A stretch of 64,000 nucleotides of DNA from Acidovorax sp. Leaf160 (GTDB lineage: Bacteria > Pseudomonadota > Gammaproteobacteria > Burkholderiales > Burkholderiaceae_C): positions 1-64,000 of the forward strand of contig NZ_LMOV01000010.1 in assembly GCF_001424265.1 (NCBI RefSeq), written 5' to 3'. Below, one piece after another: positions 34,159-42,602 of this stretch. Position 1 is the stretch's first letter. Each line of letters starts with the position of its first letter. The notes beneath the pieces were generated by a model that saw only the letters and a program-made list of their open reading frames with translations, was not told where the DNA came from and ran no database searches. The translations under genes and the position numbers were made by a program.

Positions 34159-34746
<588 letters not shown>

Positions 34747-34787
34747 CGCGGGCGCCCGCCCGGGCGGGGCCGCTACCATCGCGAGCC

Positions 34788-36044
34788 ATGGTGCTCAACT
34801 GGCTCTGGATCGGGTTCTTCACGGTGGCGTTCGCCACGGCCGCCGTGCGCTGGCTGCTGGGCGAGCACGCCATCTTCCAGGCGCTGATGACCGCCCTGTT
34901 CGACGGCGCGCGCTCGGGCTTCGAGATCTCGCTGGGCCTGGCCGGCGTGATGGCGCTCTGGCTGGGCCTCATGCGCGTGGGCGAGCGGGCCGGCGTGATC
35001 GCGCTGCTGGCGCGTGCGGCCGGGCCGCTGCTGCGGCGGCTCTTTCCCGGCGTGCCCGACGGCCATCCGGCGCAGGGCGCGATGACCATGAACGTGTCGG
35101 CCAACCTGCTGGGGCTGGACAACGCGGCCACCCCGCTGGGCCTGGCGGCCATGCGCGAGCTGCAGTCCATCAACCCGCGCGCGCCCGATGAAGCGGCCAG
35201 CGACGCGCAGATCATGTTCGTGGTGATGAACACGGCCGGGCTGACGCTGATTCCCACCTCGGTCATCGCCATCCGCCAGAGCGTGGCGCTGCAGCAGGGC
35301 CTGGGCGCGGGCTTCAACGCGGCCGACATTTTTCTGCCCACGCTGATCGTCACCTTCATCTCGCTGCTGGCCGGCGTGCTGGCGGTGGCCGTGGCGCAGC
35401 GGCTGCCGCTCTGGCGCCCGCGCCTGCTGCTGCCGGTGCTGGCCGTGGGCGGGCTGATGGCGGCGGCGGTCGCGGCGCTCTCGCGCCTGCCTGCCGAACA
35501 GGCTGCGCGCGTGGCCGGCGCCACGGGCGCCGGCGTGATCCTGGGCGTGGTGATGCTCTTCGTGCTGGCCGCCGCGTGGCGGCGGGTGAATGCCTACGAG
35601 GCCTTCATCGACGGCGCCAAGGAAGGCTTCGGCGTGGCGGTGCAGATCGTGCCCTACCTCATCGCCATCCTGATCGCGGTGGGCGTGTTCCGCGCGGCGG
35701 GCTGCATGGACTTTGTGCTCTCGGGCATCGGCGCGGGCGTGTCGGCGCTGGGCTGGAACACCGACTTCCTGCCCGCCCTGCCCGTGGGGCTGATGAAGGT
35801 GCTCTCGGGCGCGGGCGCGCGGGGCCTGATGATCGACGTGATGCAGGCCCACGGCGTGGATTCCTTCGCCGGGCGGCTCGCGGCCATCGTGCAGGGCTCC
35901 ACCGAAACCACGTTCTACGTGCTGGCCGTGTATTTCGGCAGCGTGGGCGTGAAGCACACCCGCCATGCGCTGGCCTGCGCGCTGTTCGCCGACGCGGTGG
36001 GGCTGGTGGCGGCCATCGGCGTGGGCTACGCGCTGCTGCGCTGA
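34788..36044 (+). CDS. Fused SpmA-SpmB-type nucleoside-recognition membrane protein
   Basis: 418 residues with about ten hydrophobic helices. The N-terminal half (1-200) matches SpmA (FEISLGLAGVMALWLGLMRV, MTMNVSANLLGLDNAATPLG), and the C-terminal half (about 235-418) SpmB (FIDGAKEGFGVAVQIVPYLI, IVQGSTETTFYVLAVYFGSV). In Bacillus these are separate spore-maturation proteins. Fused forms are widespread in non-sporulating proteobacteria, where the role is unknown though transport is suspected from the nucleoside-recognition (Gate) domain. Confidence 0.9.
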   Translation: MVLNWLWIGFFTVAFATAAVRWLLGEHAIFQALMTALFDGARSGFEISLGLAGVMALWLGLMRVGERAGVIALLARAAGPLLRRLFPGVPDGHPAQGAMTMNVSANLLGLDNAATPLGLAAMRELQSINPRAPDEAASDAQIMFVVMNTAGLTLIPTSVIAIRQSVALQQGLGAGFNAADIFLPTLIVTFISLLAGVLAVAVAQRLPLWRPRLLLPVLAVGGLMAAAVAALSRLPAEQAARVAGATGAGVILGVVMLFVLAAAWRRVNAYEAFIDGAKEGFGVAVQIVPYLIAILIAVGVFRAAGCMDFVLSGIGAGVSALGWNTDFLPALPVGLMKVLSGAGARGLMIDVMQAHGVDSFAGRLAAIVQGSTETTFYVLAVYFGSVGVKHTRHALACALFADAVGLVAAIGVGYALLR

Positions 36045-36073
36045 AGGCGCGGCAGGGCTGTGGCATCGGAGAG

Positions 36074-36082
36074 TTATCCACA
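36074..36082 (+). other. Exact DnaA box in the arsR promoter region
   Basis: TTATCCACA, opposite in orientation to the exact boxes at 27.8-28.6 kb. It may be coincidental. Confidence 0.4.
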
Positions 36083-36083
36083 T

Positions 36084-36105
36084 CATTTCCAAATTACTGG
36101 AAATG
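36084..36105. promoter_or_regulatory. Probable ArsR operator
   Basis: Inverted repeat CATTTCCA-N6-TGGAAATG ending 15 bp before the arsR start, within its promoter. Position and symmetry suit autorepression by a dimeric ArsR protein. Confidence 0.7.
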
Positions 36106-36120
36106 TCGTAGCATCGCCGC

Positions 36121-36474
36121 ATGGATGAAACCGAAGCTTCCGCCACGCTGGGCGCCCTCTCCCACCCCATGCGCCTGCGCATCTTCCGGGCCCTGGTCGT
36201 GGCCGGGCCGGACGGGCTGACGCCGGGCGTGATGGGCGAGGCGCTGGGCCTGGCCAATGCCACGCTGTCGTTCCACCTGAAGGAGCTGGCCCAGGCGGGA
36301 CTGGTGTCGCAGGAGCGCGCCAGCCGCCACCTCATCTACCGTGCCAGCTTCGACCGCATGGACAGCCTGCTGGGCTTTCTCACCGACAACTGCTGTGCCG
36401 GCGTGCCGTGCAGCGCCAGCCTGTCGGGCGCTGCCGCCTGCGCTCCTTCGTTCTCTTCTTCCCGCAAAAACTGA
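36121..36474 (+). CDS. arsR: ArsR-family arsenic-responsive repressor
   Basis: 117-residue winged-helix repressor with [14 protein letters not shown] (helix 1) and [17 protein letters not shown] (recognition helix). The CxCxxC site of E. coli-type ArsR in the DNA-binding helix is absent. Instead Cys91, Cys92 and Cys97 (NCCAGVPC) sit at the C-terminal end, as in the Acidithiobacillus ferrooxidans ArsR type, where a C-terminal Cys triad binds As(III). It heads arsR-arsB-arsC and should repress from the inverted repeat at 36084-36105. Confidence 0.92.
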   Translation: MDETEASATLGALSHPMRLRIFRALVVAGPDGLTPGVMGEALGLANATLSFHLKELAQAGLVSQERASRHLIYRASFDRMDSLLGFLTDNCCAGVPCSASLSGAAACAPSFSSSRKN

Positions 36475-36481
36475 GCCACCC

Positions 36482-37777
36482 ATGATCGCCGCCCTCTGCA
36501 TCTTCCTCGCCACGCTGACGCTGGTCATCTGGCAGCCCCGCGGCCTGGGCATTGGCTGGAGCGCATCGGCCGGCGCGCTGGCCGCGCTGGCGCTGGGCGT
36601 GGTCCACCTGGCCGACGTGCCGGTGGTCTGGGGCATCGTGTGGAACGCGACCGCGACCTTCGTGGCGCTGATCGCCATCAGCCTGCTGCTGGACGAAGCG
36701 GGCTTCTTCGAATGGGCCGCGCTGCACGTGGCCCGCTGGGGCCGCGGCCGCGGCCGCGGCGCGCGGCTCTTCGGCCTCACGGTGCTGCTGGGCGCGGCGG
36801 TGTCGGCGCTGTTCGCCAACGACGGCGCGGCGCTGATCCTCACGCCCATCGTCATGTCGATGCTGCTGGCGCTGGGTTTCTCGCCTGCCGCGACCCTGGC
36901 CTTCGTGATGACGGCGGGCTTCATCGCCGACACGGCCAGCCTGCCGCTGGTGGTCTCCAACCTGGTGAACATCGTCACGGCGGATTTCTTCCAGCTGAGC
37001 TTCAGCGACTACGTGGCGGTGATGGTGCCAGTGAATCTCGCCTCCGTCGCCGCCAGCCTGGCCGTGCTCTACCTCTTCTACCGCCGCGACCTGCCCGCGG
37101 CCTACGACCTGCGCCAGCTGAAGGCACCGGCCGAGGCGGTGCGCGATGTGGCCACCTTCCGCGCCGGCTGGGTGGTGCTGGCCCTGCTGCTGCTGGGCTG
37201 CTTCGCGCTGGAGCCGCTGGGCGTGCCGATCAGCGCCGTGGCCGCGGTCTGCGCGGCGCTGCTGCTGGCCGTGGCCTGGCGCGGCCATGCCATCGGCGTG
37301 GGCCGGGTGCTGCGCGGCGCGCCCTGGCAGATCGTGGTCTTCTCGCTGGGCATGTACCTGGTGGTCTATGGCCTGCGCAACGCGGGGCTGACCTCGTACC
37401 TGGCCGGCGTGCTCGACGGCTTTGCGCGCGGCGGCGTCTGGGGCGCGGCCTTCGGCACGGGCTTCCTCGCGGCGGGGCTGTCTTCGGTGATGAACAACAT
37501 GCCCACGGTGCTGGTGGGCGCGCTGTCCATCGACCAGTCCTCGGCCGCCGGGTCGGTAAAGGAGGCCATGGTCTATGCCAACGTCATCGGCTGCGACCTG
37601 GGCCCGAAGATCACGCCCATCGGCAGCCTGGCGACGCTGCTGTGGCTGCATGTGCTGGCCCGCAAGGGCACGACCATCACCTGGGGCTACTACCTGCGCG
37701 TGGGCGCGGTGCTGACGCTGCCGGTGCTGGCCGTGGCGCTGGCCGCGCTGGCGCTGCGCCTCAGCCTCTTTGCGTGA
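36482..37777 (+). CDS. arsB: ArsB-type arsenite efflux protein
   Basis: Inner-membrane carrier expelling arsenite or antimonite by the proton gradient. 431 residues from ATG 36482 with about eleven hydrophobic helices. Family motifs include [31 protein letters not shown] and [14 protein letters not shown]. It begins 7 bp after arsR; the frame is open further upstream but only over arsR. There is no ArsA ATPase gene, so it probably works as a secondary transporter. Confidence 0.93.
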   Translation: MIAALCIFLATLTLVIWQPRGLGIGWSASAGALAALALGVVHLADVPVVWGIVWNATATFVALIAISLLLDEAGFFEWAALHVARWGRGRGRGARLFGLTVLLGAAVSALFANDGAALILTPIVMSMLLALGFSPAATLAFVMTAGFIADTASLPLVVSNLVNIVTADFFQLSFSDYVAVMVPVNLASVAASLAVLYLFYRRDLPAAYDLRQLKAPAEAVRDVATFRAGWVVLALLLLGCFALEPLGVPISAVAAVCAALLLAVAWRGHAIGVGRVLRGAPWQIVVFSLGMYLVVYGLRNAGLTSYLAGVLDGFARGGVWGAAFGTGFLAAGLSSVMNNMPTVLVGALSIDQSSAAGSVKEAMVYANVIGCDLGPKITPIGSLATLLWLHVLARKGTTITWGYYLRVGAVLTLPVLAVALAALALRLSLFA

Positions 37778-37815
37778 ACCCGTTCCACCCCGATCCTTCT
37801 TCTCTGCCTCGCACC

Positions 37816-38259
37816 ATGGCCGCTTCCATCACGATCTATCACAACCCTGCTTGCGGCACCTCGCGCAACACGCTGGCGCTGATCCGCAATTCGGGCGAAG
37901 AGCCCACCGTCGTCGAATACCTGAAGACCCCGCCCGACCGCGCCACGCTGGAGGCGCTGATCGCCGCCATGGGCCTGCCGGTGCGCGAGGTGATGCGCCG
38001 CAAGGGCACGCCCTACGACGAACTGGGCCTGGACGATGCGACGTGGAGCGACGAGGCGCTGATCGGCTTCATGCTGGAGCACCCCATCCTCATCAACCGG
38101 CCCATCGTCGCCACGCCGCTGGGCACGCGGCTGTGCCGGCCTTCGGAGCGGGTGCTGGACATCCTGCCCCAGCCGCAGCGCGGCGCCTTCGCCAAGGAAG
38201 ACGGCGAGCCGGTGGTCGATGCCCAGGGCCGGCGCGTGGCGCCGGAAAAAACTAAGTAG
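37816..38259 (+). CDS. arsC: Arsenate reductase (glutaredoxin-dependent)
   Basis: Reduces arsenate to arsenite for ArsB. The 147-residue length and IYHNPACGTSRNTLALIRN with the catalytic Cys (about residue 12) place it in the glutaredoxin-coupled E. coli R773 type. Downstream, EYLKTPPDRATLEALI and HPILINRPIV supply the conserved Arg residues. It starts 38 bp after arsB. Its last 8 bp overlap the 3' end of the convergent MFS gene, so read-through antisense is possible. Confidence 0.94.
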   Translation: MAASITIYHNPACGTSRNTLALIRNSGEEPTVVEYLKTPPDRATLEALIAAMGLPVREVMRRKGTPYDELGLDDATWSDEALIGFMLEHPILINRPIVATPLGTRLCRPSERVLDILPQPQRGAFAKEDGEPVVDAQGRRVAPEKTK

Positions 38260-39535
38260 CAGCCGCCGTAGCAGCAGCCCGCTGCTGCGCCGCCCGTGCT
38301 GCCACGCCCACGCCCACCACGCCGGCGGATGCCACGCCCAGCACCAGGGCGGCGGCCGAGCCGTAGAAGATGCCCGAAGTCATGCCTGCATCGAGCATGG
38401 CGCCGAACACCGGGGCGGCGGTGCAAAAGCCCAGGTCCAGCCCCGAATACACCGTGCCATAGACGCGGCCGGTGGCGCCGGGAGGCGCGGCGCGCTTGAT
38501 GAGCATGTCGCGCGAGGGGCCTGCCAGGCCCGTGCCCACGCCGGCCAGCGCCACCAGCACCATCGTGCCCATGCCCGGCAGCCAGCCGGTGCCGGCCACC
38601 ACCAGCATGGCGGCGGTGGTCAGCATGCAGACGGTGATGGTGCGTTCCAGCCGCGCCACGCGGCCGGCCAGGAAGCCGCCCACCACCATGCCGGCGGCGC
38701 CGCACAGCATGTAGCCGGTGACGACCAGGGAGGTGACCGACAGCGGCAGGCCGTACATCTTCTGCAGCGTGGGGCTGGCGAAGCTCTGGATCACGCTGAG
38801 CGAGCAGGTGGTCCAGAAGAAGAACGAGAAGCACAGCCACACCGAGGGCAGCTTGAGGAAGGCCATGGGGTGCTCGGCCGTGGCGCCGGGCGCGGGCTTG
38901 GCGCCGGCCTGCGCACCGGCGGTGCCGCGCCGGTCGTCCAGCGCGTCGCGGTTGATGACCATCACCGTGAGCACCAGGGCCGCGAGCACGCCGCCGCACA
39001 GGCATGCCGTGCGCCAGGAGCCGGTGGCGGCGGTGATGCCGGCCATGAAGATGGGCGCCGTCGCCCAGCCCAGGTTGCCCGAGATGCCGTGCACCGAGAA
39101 GCCGTGCCCCAGCCGCTGGGCCGACACGCGCTTGTTGAGGATGGTGAAGTCCACCGGATGGAAGGGCGCGTTGCCCAGCCCCGCCAGCGCGGCGGCGGCC
39201 ATCAGGCCGAAGTAGCCGGTGGCGAGGCTGGCCACCACCCCGGCCGCCGTGAAGCACGAGAGCGCGAAGAACATCACCGGCCGCGCGCCGACCCGGTCCA
39301 CGATGAAGCCCGAGAGCGCCTGGCCCACGCCGGAGATGACGAAGAACACCGACACCAGCAGGCCCAGCTCGGAATAGCTGAAGCCGAATTCCTTGATGAG
39401 AAAGGGAAAGAGCGGCGGCAGCAGCAGGTGGAAGAAGTGCGAGGAGCCGTGCGCCAAGCCGATCAGGCCGATGGTGCGGGCGTCTTCGCGCAGCGTGGCG
39501 GTGGCTTCGGCGGTGGGTGGGTTGATCGATGTCAT
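38252..39535 (-). CDS. Major facilitator superfamily transporter, fosmidomycin-resistance-like
   Basis: 427 residues from ATG 39535 with about twelve transmembrane helices. HGSSHFFHLLLPPLFPFL at the first helix and the GFIVDRVGARPVMFF loop-2/3 motif (MFS motif A) place it near the Fsr/YfnC type of efflux carriers. The substrate is unknown. It diverges from an AraC-type regulator gene over a 65-bp gap, which suggests that regulator controls it. The C-terminus is an Ala-rich tail. Confidence 0.85.
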   Translation of the reverse strand: MTSINPPTAEATATLREDARTIGLIGLAHGSSHFFHLLLPPLFPFLIKEFGFSYSELGLLVSVFFVISGVGQALSGFIVDRVGARPVMFFALSCFTAAGVVASLATGYFGLMAAAALAGLGNAPFHPVDFTILNKRVSAQRLGHGFSVHGISGNLGWATAPIFMAGITAATGSWRTACLCGGVLAALVLTVMVINRDALDDRRGTAGAQAGAKPAPGATAEHPMAFLKLPSVWLCFSFFFWTTCSLSVIQSFASPTLQKMYGLPLSVTSLVVTGYMLCGAAGMVVGGFLAGRVARLERTITVCMLTTAAMLVVAGTGWLPGMGTMVLVALAGVGTGLAGPSRDMLIKRAAPPGATGRVYGTVYSGLDLGFCTAAPVFGAMLDAGMTSGIFYGSAAALVLGVASAGVVGVGVAARAAQQRAAATAAAT

Positions 39536-39600
39536 GGCGGCGATCTTAGGCAGGGGGGCCGCGTCCGAATTACGATAGCCGGCCAAACTCTGTCGAGAAA

Positions 39601-40488
39601 ATGCCAAACACCGCCCTGCTGCTGCGCCCACCCGCCGCCCGGCCGCGCGCGCGGCCCCTGTCCTACGTCGATTCGCTCACGCCACACCTCTTCGTGCCGA
39701 GCGCGGCGCGGCCGGTGCGGGCCAAGGTGCGCGCGCTGAGCGCCGACACGCAGGTGATGCCGCACAGCCATCCCTGGGCGCAGGTGGCGATCTCGACCCA
39801 GGGCGTGATCCGGCTGACGGTGGCAGGCGGCACCTACATCGTGCCGCCCTCGCGCGCGGTGTGGATTCCGCCTGGCGTGGAGCATGCGGTGACCATGGTG
39901 GAGGACGCCGATCTGCGCACGCTCTACTTCCACCAGCCGCGCGGCCGCTGCGGCCCCGGCGTGGCGCGGGCCGACGAGGCGCCCTGGCGCCAGTGCCGCG
40001 TGCTGGAGATGTCCGAGCTGCTGCGAGCCCTGGTCTGCGAGATGCCCGCCGAGAACGACGACGCCCCGCCCTTGCCGCTCGAGGCGCTGCGCCGAGAGCG
40101 CCACCTGAGCGCGCTGATCCTCGAAGAACTGCGCCGCGCCAGCGCCGTGCGCCTGGGCGTGCCGCTGCCGCGCGACAAGCGCCTGCGCCATCTGTGCGAG
40201 GCGGTGCTGGCCGATCCGACCCGCCACGAGGCGCTGGCCGAATGGGCGCGCGACACCGGCGCCAGCCCGCGCACGGTGGCGCGGCTTTTCCGGCAGGAGT
40301 TATCCACAACCTTCACGCAATGGCGCCAGCAGGTGCTGCTGGCCCAGGCGGTGGCGCTGGCCGCGGGGCGCAAGCCCGTCAACCAGATCGCGGCCGAGCT
40401 GGGCTACGCCAGCCCCAGCGCCTTCAGCGCCATGGTGCGGCGCGCGGTGGGCATGCCGCCGGCGCGCTTCCTGGGGCTGCAGCAGTGA
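39601..40488 (+). CDS. AraC-family regulator with cupin sensor domain
   Basis: 295 residues. The N-terminal cupin (about 45-115: MPHSHPWAQVAISTQGVIRL, WIPPGVEHAV) would bind a small molecule. The C-terminal double helix-turn-helix (about 200-290: ASPRTVARLFRQEL, PVNQIAAELGYASPSAFSAM) is typical AraC. It diverges from the MFS gene with 65 bp between starts, so the pair probably forms an inducible export system. Confidence 0.92.
   Translation: MPNTALLLRPPAARPRARPLSYVDSLTPHLFVPSAARPVRAKVRALSADTQVMPHSHPWAQVAISTQGVIRLTVAGGTYIVPPSRAVWIPPGVEHAVTMVEDADLRTLYFHQPRGRCGPGVARADEAPWRQCRVLEMSELLRALVCEMPAENDDAPPLPLEALRRERHLSALILEELRRASAVRLGVPLPRDKRLRHLCEAVLADPTRHEALAEWARDTGASPRTVARLFRQELSTTFTQWRQQVLLAQAVALAAGRKPVNQIAAELGYASPSAFSAMVRRAVGMPPARFLGLQQ
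40300..40308 (+). other. Exact DnaA box inside the AraC-type gene
   Basis: TTATCCACA in the coding sequence of the DNA-binding domain. It encodes part of QELSTTF, so it may be coincidental. Confidence 0.3.
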
Positions 40489-40493
40489 GGTGA

Positions 40494-40556
40494 ATTTTTG
40501 AGGCGTTTTCGGGCTGTAGCGCTTGTCTGGACTGCGCATTGCGCTATCGAAAGATG
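40494..40556. repeat. Degenerate intergenic repeat remnant
   Basis: AT-richer string after the AraC-type gene containing GAATTTTTGAGGCGTTTTCG, TGTAGCGCTTGTCTGGA and GCGCTATCGAA. It is loosely similar to the remnants at 15.7, 52.6 and 55.2 kb. Confidence 0.35.
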
Positions 40557-40569
40557 AGCGAACGGGTTC

Positions 40570-41487
40570 TCAGCCCGTCTGCGGCTCAGACACCATTTCG
40601 CGGATCAGCGCGATGGTGGCCTGCTGCGCCAGCGTGGCCGCTCGCCGCGCCGAGGTGACCAGATGCACCTGCCCCACCACGCGCGGCGCGTCGATGGGGT
40701 GCAGCAGGTAGCGCTGCGGATGGGCCGAGGCGCGCACCGCGTGCCCGGGCAGCACGGCATAGCCCACGCCTTCGGAGACCAGGTCGAGGATGGCCGAGAC
40801 GCCGTCGATCTCCATGGCGATGCGCGGCGTGCAGCCGATGTCGGCCATGCGCCGCTCCAGCAGCATGCGCAGGGCGTTGGGCCGGCTGGGCACGACCAGC
40901 GGGTGCGTGGCCAGAGTGGCCAGGGGCATGGGCGACTCGGTGCCGCCGCTGCCTGTGCCGGGGCGGGTGTCCGGGCGCGGGGCGATGGCGAAGAGTTCCT
41001 CGTCCATCAGGTGCTCGGCGGCCAACTCGGGCGAGGTGGGCGGGTTGTAGAGCAGCGCCACGTCCAGCCGGCCGGTCTGCAGCCATTCCTGCATCTGCAC
41101 CGACAGGCCTTCGCTGATCGACAGCGCCGCATCGGGCAGGCGCTGGCGGAAGGCGCGCGAGAGCGGCACCGTGAGCCGCCGCGCCAGGCTGGGCGGCAGG
41201 CCGATGCTCACGCGCCCGGTGAGCGCGCCGCGTGCGCGGCCCAGGTCTTCGCGGGCGCGCTCCACCTGGTGCAGGATGCCCCGGCCGTGCTCCAGCATCA
41301 GCTGGCCGGCGTCGGTCAGCGTCACGCCCCGGCCGTTGCGCAGCAGCAGGTTCTGGCGCAGTTCCACCTCCAGCAGGCGGATCTGGCGGCTCAGCGCGGG
41401 CTGGGCCACCGCCAGCGCCAGCGCGGCGCGGGTGAAGCTGCCCAGCTCGGCCACACGCACGAAGTATTCGATTTGCTTGAGATCCAT
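40570..41487 (-). CDS. LysR-type regulator, probable regulator of the protocatechuate cluster
   Basis: 305 residues from ATG 41487 (MDLKQIEYFVRVAEL). The N-terminal winged helix (1-65: SFTRAALALAVAQPALSRQI) is followed by a periplasmic-binding-protein-like effector domain. It is divergent from the protocatechuate 4,5-cleavage genes, the position held by pmdR in Comamonas, so it is the likely activator of that operon; the effector (protocatechuate or an intermediate) is not deducible. A symmetric ATAAC-N9-GTTAT site lies 66 bp upstream of its start. Confidence 0.88.
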   Translation of the reverse strand: MDLKQIEYFVRVAELGSFTRAALALAVAQPALSRQIRLLEVELRQNLLLRNGRGVTLTDAGQLMLEHGRGILHQVERAREDLGRARGALTGRVSIGLPPSLARRLTVPLSRAFRQRLPDAALSISEGLSVQMQEWLQTGRLDVALLYNPPTSPELAAEHLMDEELFAIAPRPDTRPGTGSGGTESPMPLATLATHPLVVPSRPNALRMLLERRMADIGCTPRIAMEIDGVSAILDLVSEGVGYAVLPGHAVRASAHPQRYLLHPIDAPRVVGQVHLVTSARRAATLAQQATIALIREMVSEPQTG

Positions 41488-41552
41488 GGATGAAAAAAGG
41501 GGCAGCCCGCCCCGGCGTGCTCCAAATCCTGGGGTTAACCCTGAAAAGTCAT

Positions 41553-41571
41553 ATAACTGCCTCCATGTTAT
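41553..41571. promoter_or_regulatory. Probable LysR-type binding site
   Basis: ATAAC-N9-GTTAT inverted repeat, matching the T-N11-A layout of LysR boxes, placed between the regulator and the cluster it faces. PcaQ- and LigR-type regulators are known to use ATAAC/GTTA-type half-sites. Confidence 0.55.
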
Positions 41572-41724
41572 GCCGGTTTGCTCTAGCTGATAGCGGGCCA
41601 TGCCAGTGTGCAGGGGCCGGAGGGCGCGCAAGAATGCGCCAACGCCTGCAGTGCCGGGCTGCCTGGCTCCCGAGCCCAGGCCAGCCGGCTTGACGCCGTG
41701 CCGGGTGACTGCCCTCGCTTCGAC

Positions 41725-41766
41725 CCTTCGACAAGCTCAGGGCAGGCCCAGCTCGGCCCGAACGGA
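41725..41766. repeat. Dispersed CCTTCGACAAGCTCAGGGC-type element
   Basis: Contains CCCTTCGACAAGCTCAGGGC followed by a GGCCCGAACGGA end, with partial self-complementarity to the preceding GCCCTCGC. Strings of this form recur between genes in many GC-rich proteobacterial genomes. It lies between the LysR box and the first cluster gene. Confidence 0.6.
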
Positions 41767-41842
41767 CTGGAATGAGCGGGCAGGCAGACCTGCACAGGCC
41801 CGGTCCATGACAACAAACACTCGCACGGAGACACGCCTCAAC

Positions 41843-42541
41843 ATGTCCACCCCCCCGGTTCTTCGCGGTATTTCATCCATGGCCACCCGGGCCTTGCTGG
41901 CCGAGCTGATCGCCGCATGGCAGCAGCAATCGGGTGGCGAGGCCGCCATCGAATCGGTGGGCGGCGTGGATGCCGCCCGGCGCGTGCGCGAAGGCGGCGA
42001 GCCCTTCGACGTGGTGGTGCTGGCTTCCGACGCCATCGCCAAGCTGGAGGCCGCCGGCCGCATCGTGCCCGGCAGCGTGACGCCGCTGGTGCGCTCCGGC
42101 GTGGCCGTGGCGGTGCCGGCCGGCGCGCCGCACCCGGCCATCGGCACCGAGGCCCAGCTGCGCGAGGCCGTGCTGGCCGCGCCCACCATCGGCTATTCCA
42201 CCGGCCCGAGCGGCGTGGCGCTGCAGCAGCTGTTCGAGCGCTGGGGCATCGCGGACGTGGTGAAGGACCGCACCGTGCAGGCGCCGGCCGGCACGCCCGT
42301 GGGTACCCTGGTGGCGCGCGGCGAGGTGGCGCTGGGCTTTCAGCAGCTGAGCGAACTGCTGCACCTGGAAGGCATCGACGTGGTCGGCCCGCTGCCCGAC
42401 GCGGTGCAGATCACCACCGTCTTCAGCGCCGCCGTGGTGGCCGGCGCCGCGCAGGAGGCGGCCGCGCGCGACCTGCTGGCCTTCCTGGCCTCGCCCGCCA
42501 CGGCCGACGCCAAGCGCCGCCAGGGCATGGACCCGGCCTGA
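41843..42541 (+). CDS. ModA-like substrate-binding-fold protein without signal peptide
   Basis: 232 residues with the pattern of the molybdate/ sulfate-binding (type 2 periplasmic binding) fold: VLRGISSMATRALLAELIAA, FDVVVLASDAIAKLEAAGRI and GVAVAVPAGAPHP. It has no signal peptide, so it should stay in the cytoplasm. The chosen ATG follows GGAGACACG; 41807 is an alternative start, also without a signal. It is the first gene of the protocatechuate cluster, 61 bp before the hydratase. Its role is unknown: a cytoplasmic sensor or binding protein, or an enzyme on this fold. The 4-oxalomesaconate tautomerase expected in such clusters was not found, but nothing here shows that this is it. Confidence 0.82.
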   Translation: MSTPPVLRGISSMATRALLAELIAAWQQQSGGEAAIESVGGVDAARRVREGGEPFDVVVLASDAIAKLEAAGRIVPGSVTPLVRSGVAVAVPAGAPHPAIGTEAQLREAVLAAPTIGYSTGPSGVALQQLFERWGIADVVKDRTVQAPAGTPVGTLVARGEVALGFQQLSELLHLEGIDVVGPLPDAVQITTVFSAAVVAGAAQEAAARDLLAFLASPATADAKRRQGMDPA

Positions 42542-42602
42542 CCCTCGGCCACCCCCTTTTTCCCTTGTCTTTCTTTCCCATTCCCACGGAGCGCCCCGCA
42601 CC

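Larger units (their letters stand above)
41488..41842. other. Divergent control region of the protocatechuate cluster, 355 bp
   Basis: It holds the palindrome GGGTTAACCC (41532-41541), the LysR-like box at 41553-41571, and a dispersed CTTCGACAAGCTCAGGGC element (41725-41766) nearer the first catabolic gene. No small gene is seen. Confidence 0.6.

Noticed and set aside
41600-41842. Longer N-terminus for the ModA-like protein
   Set aside because: The extension crosses the dispersed repeat and is Arg/Pro-rich; the ATG at 41843 has GGAGA upstream. It would not supply a signal peptide.
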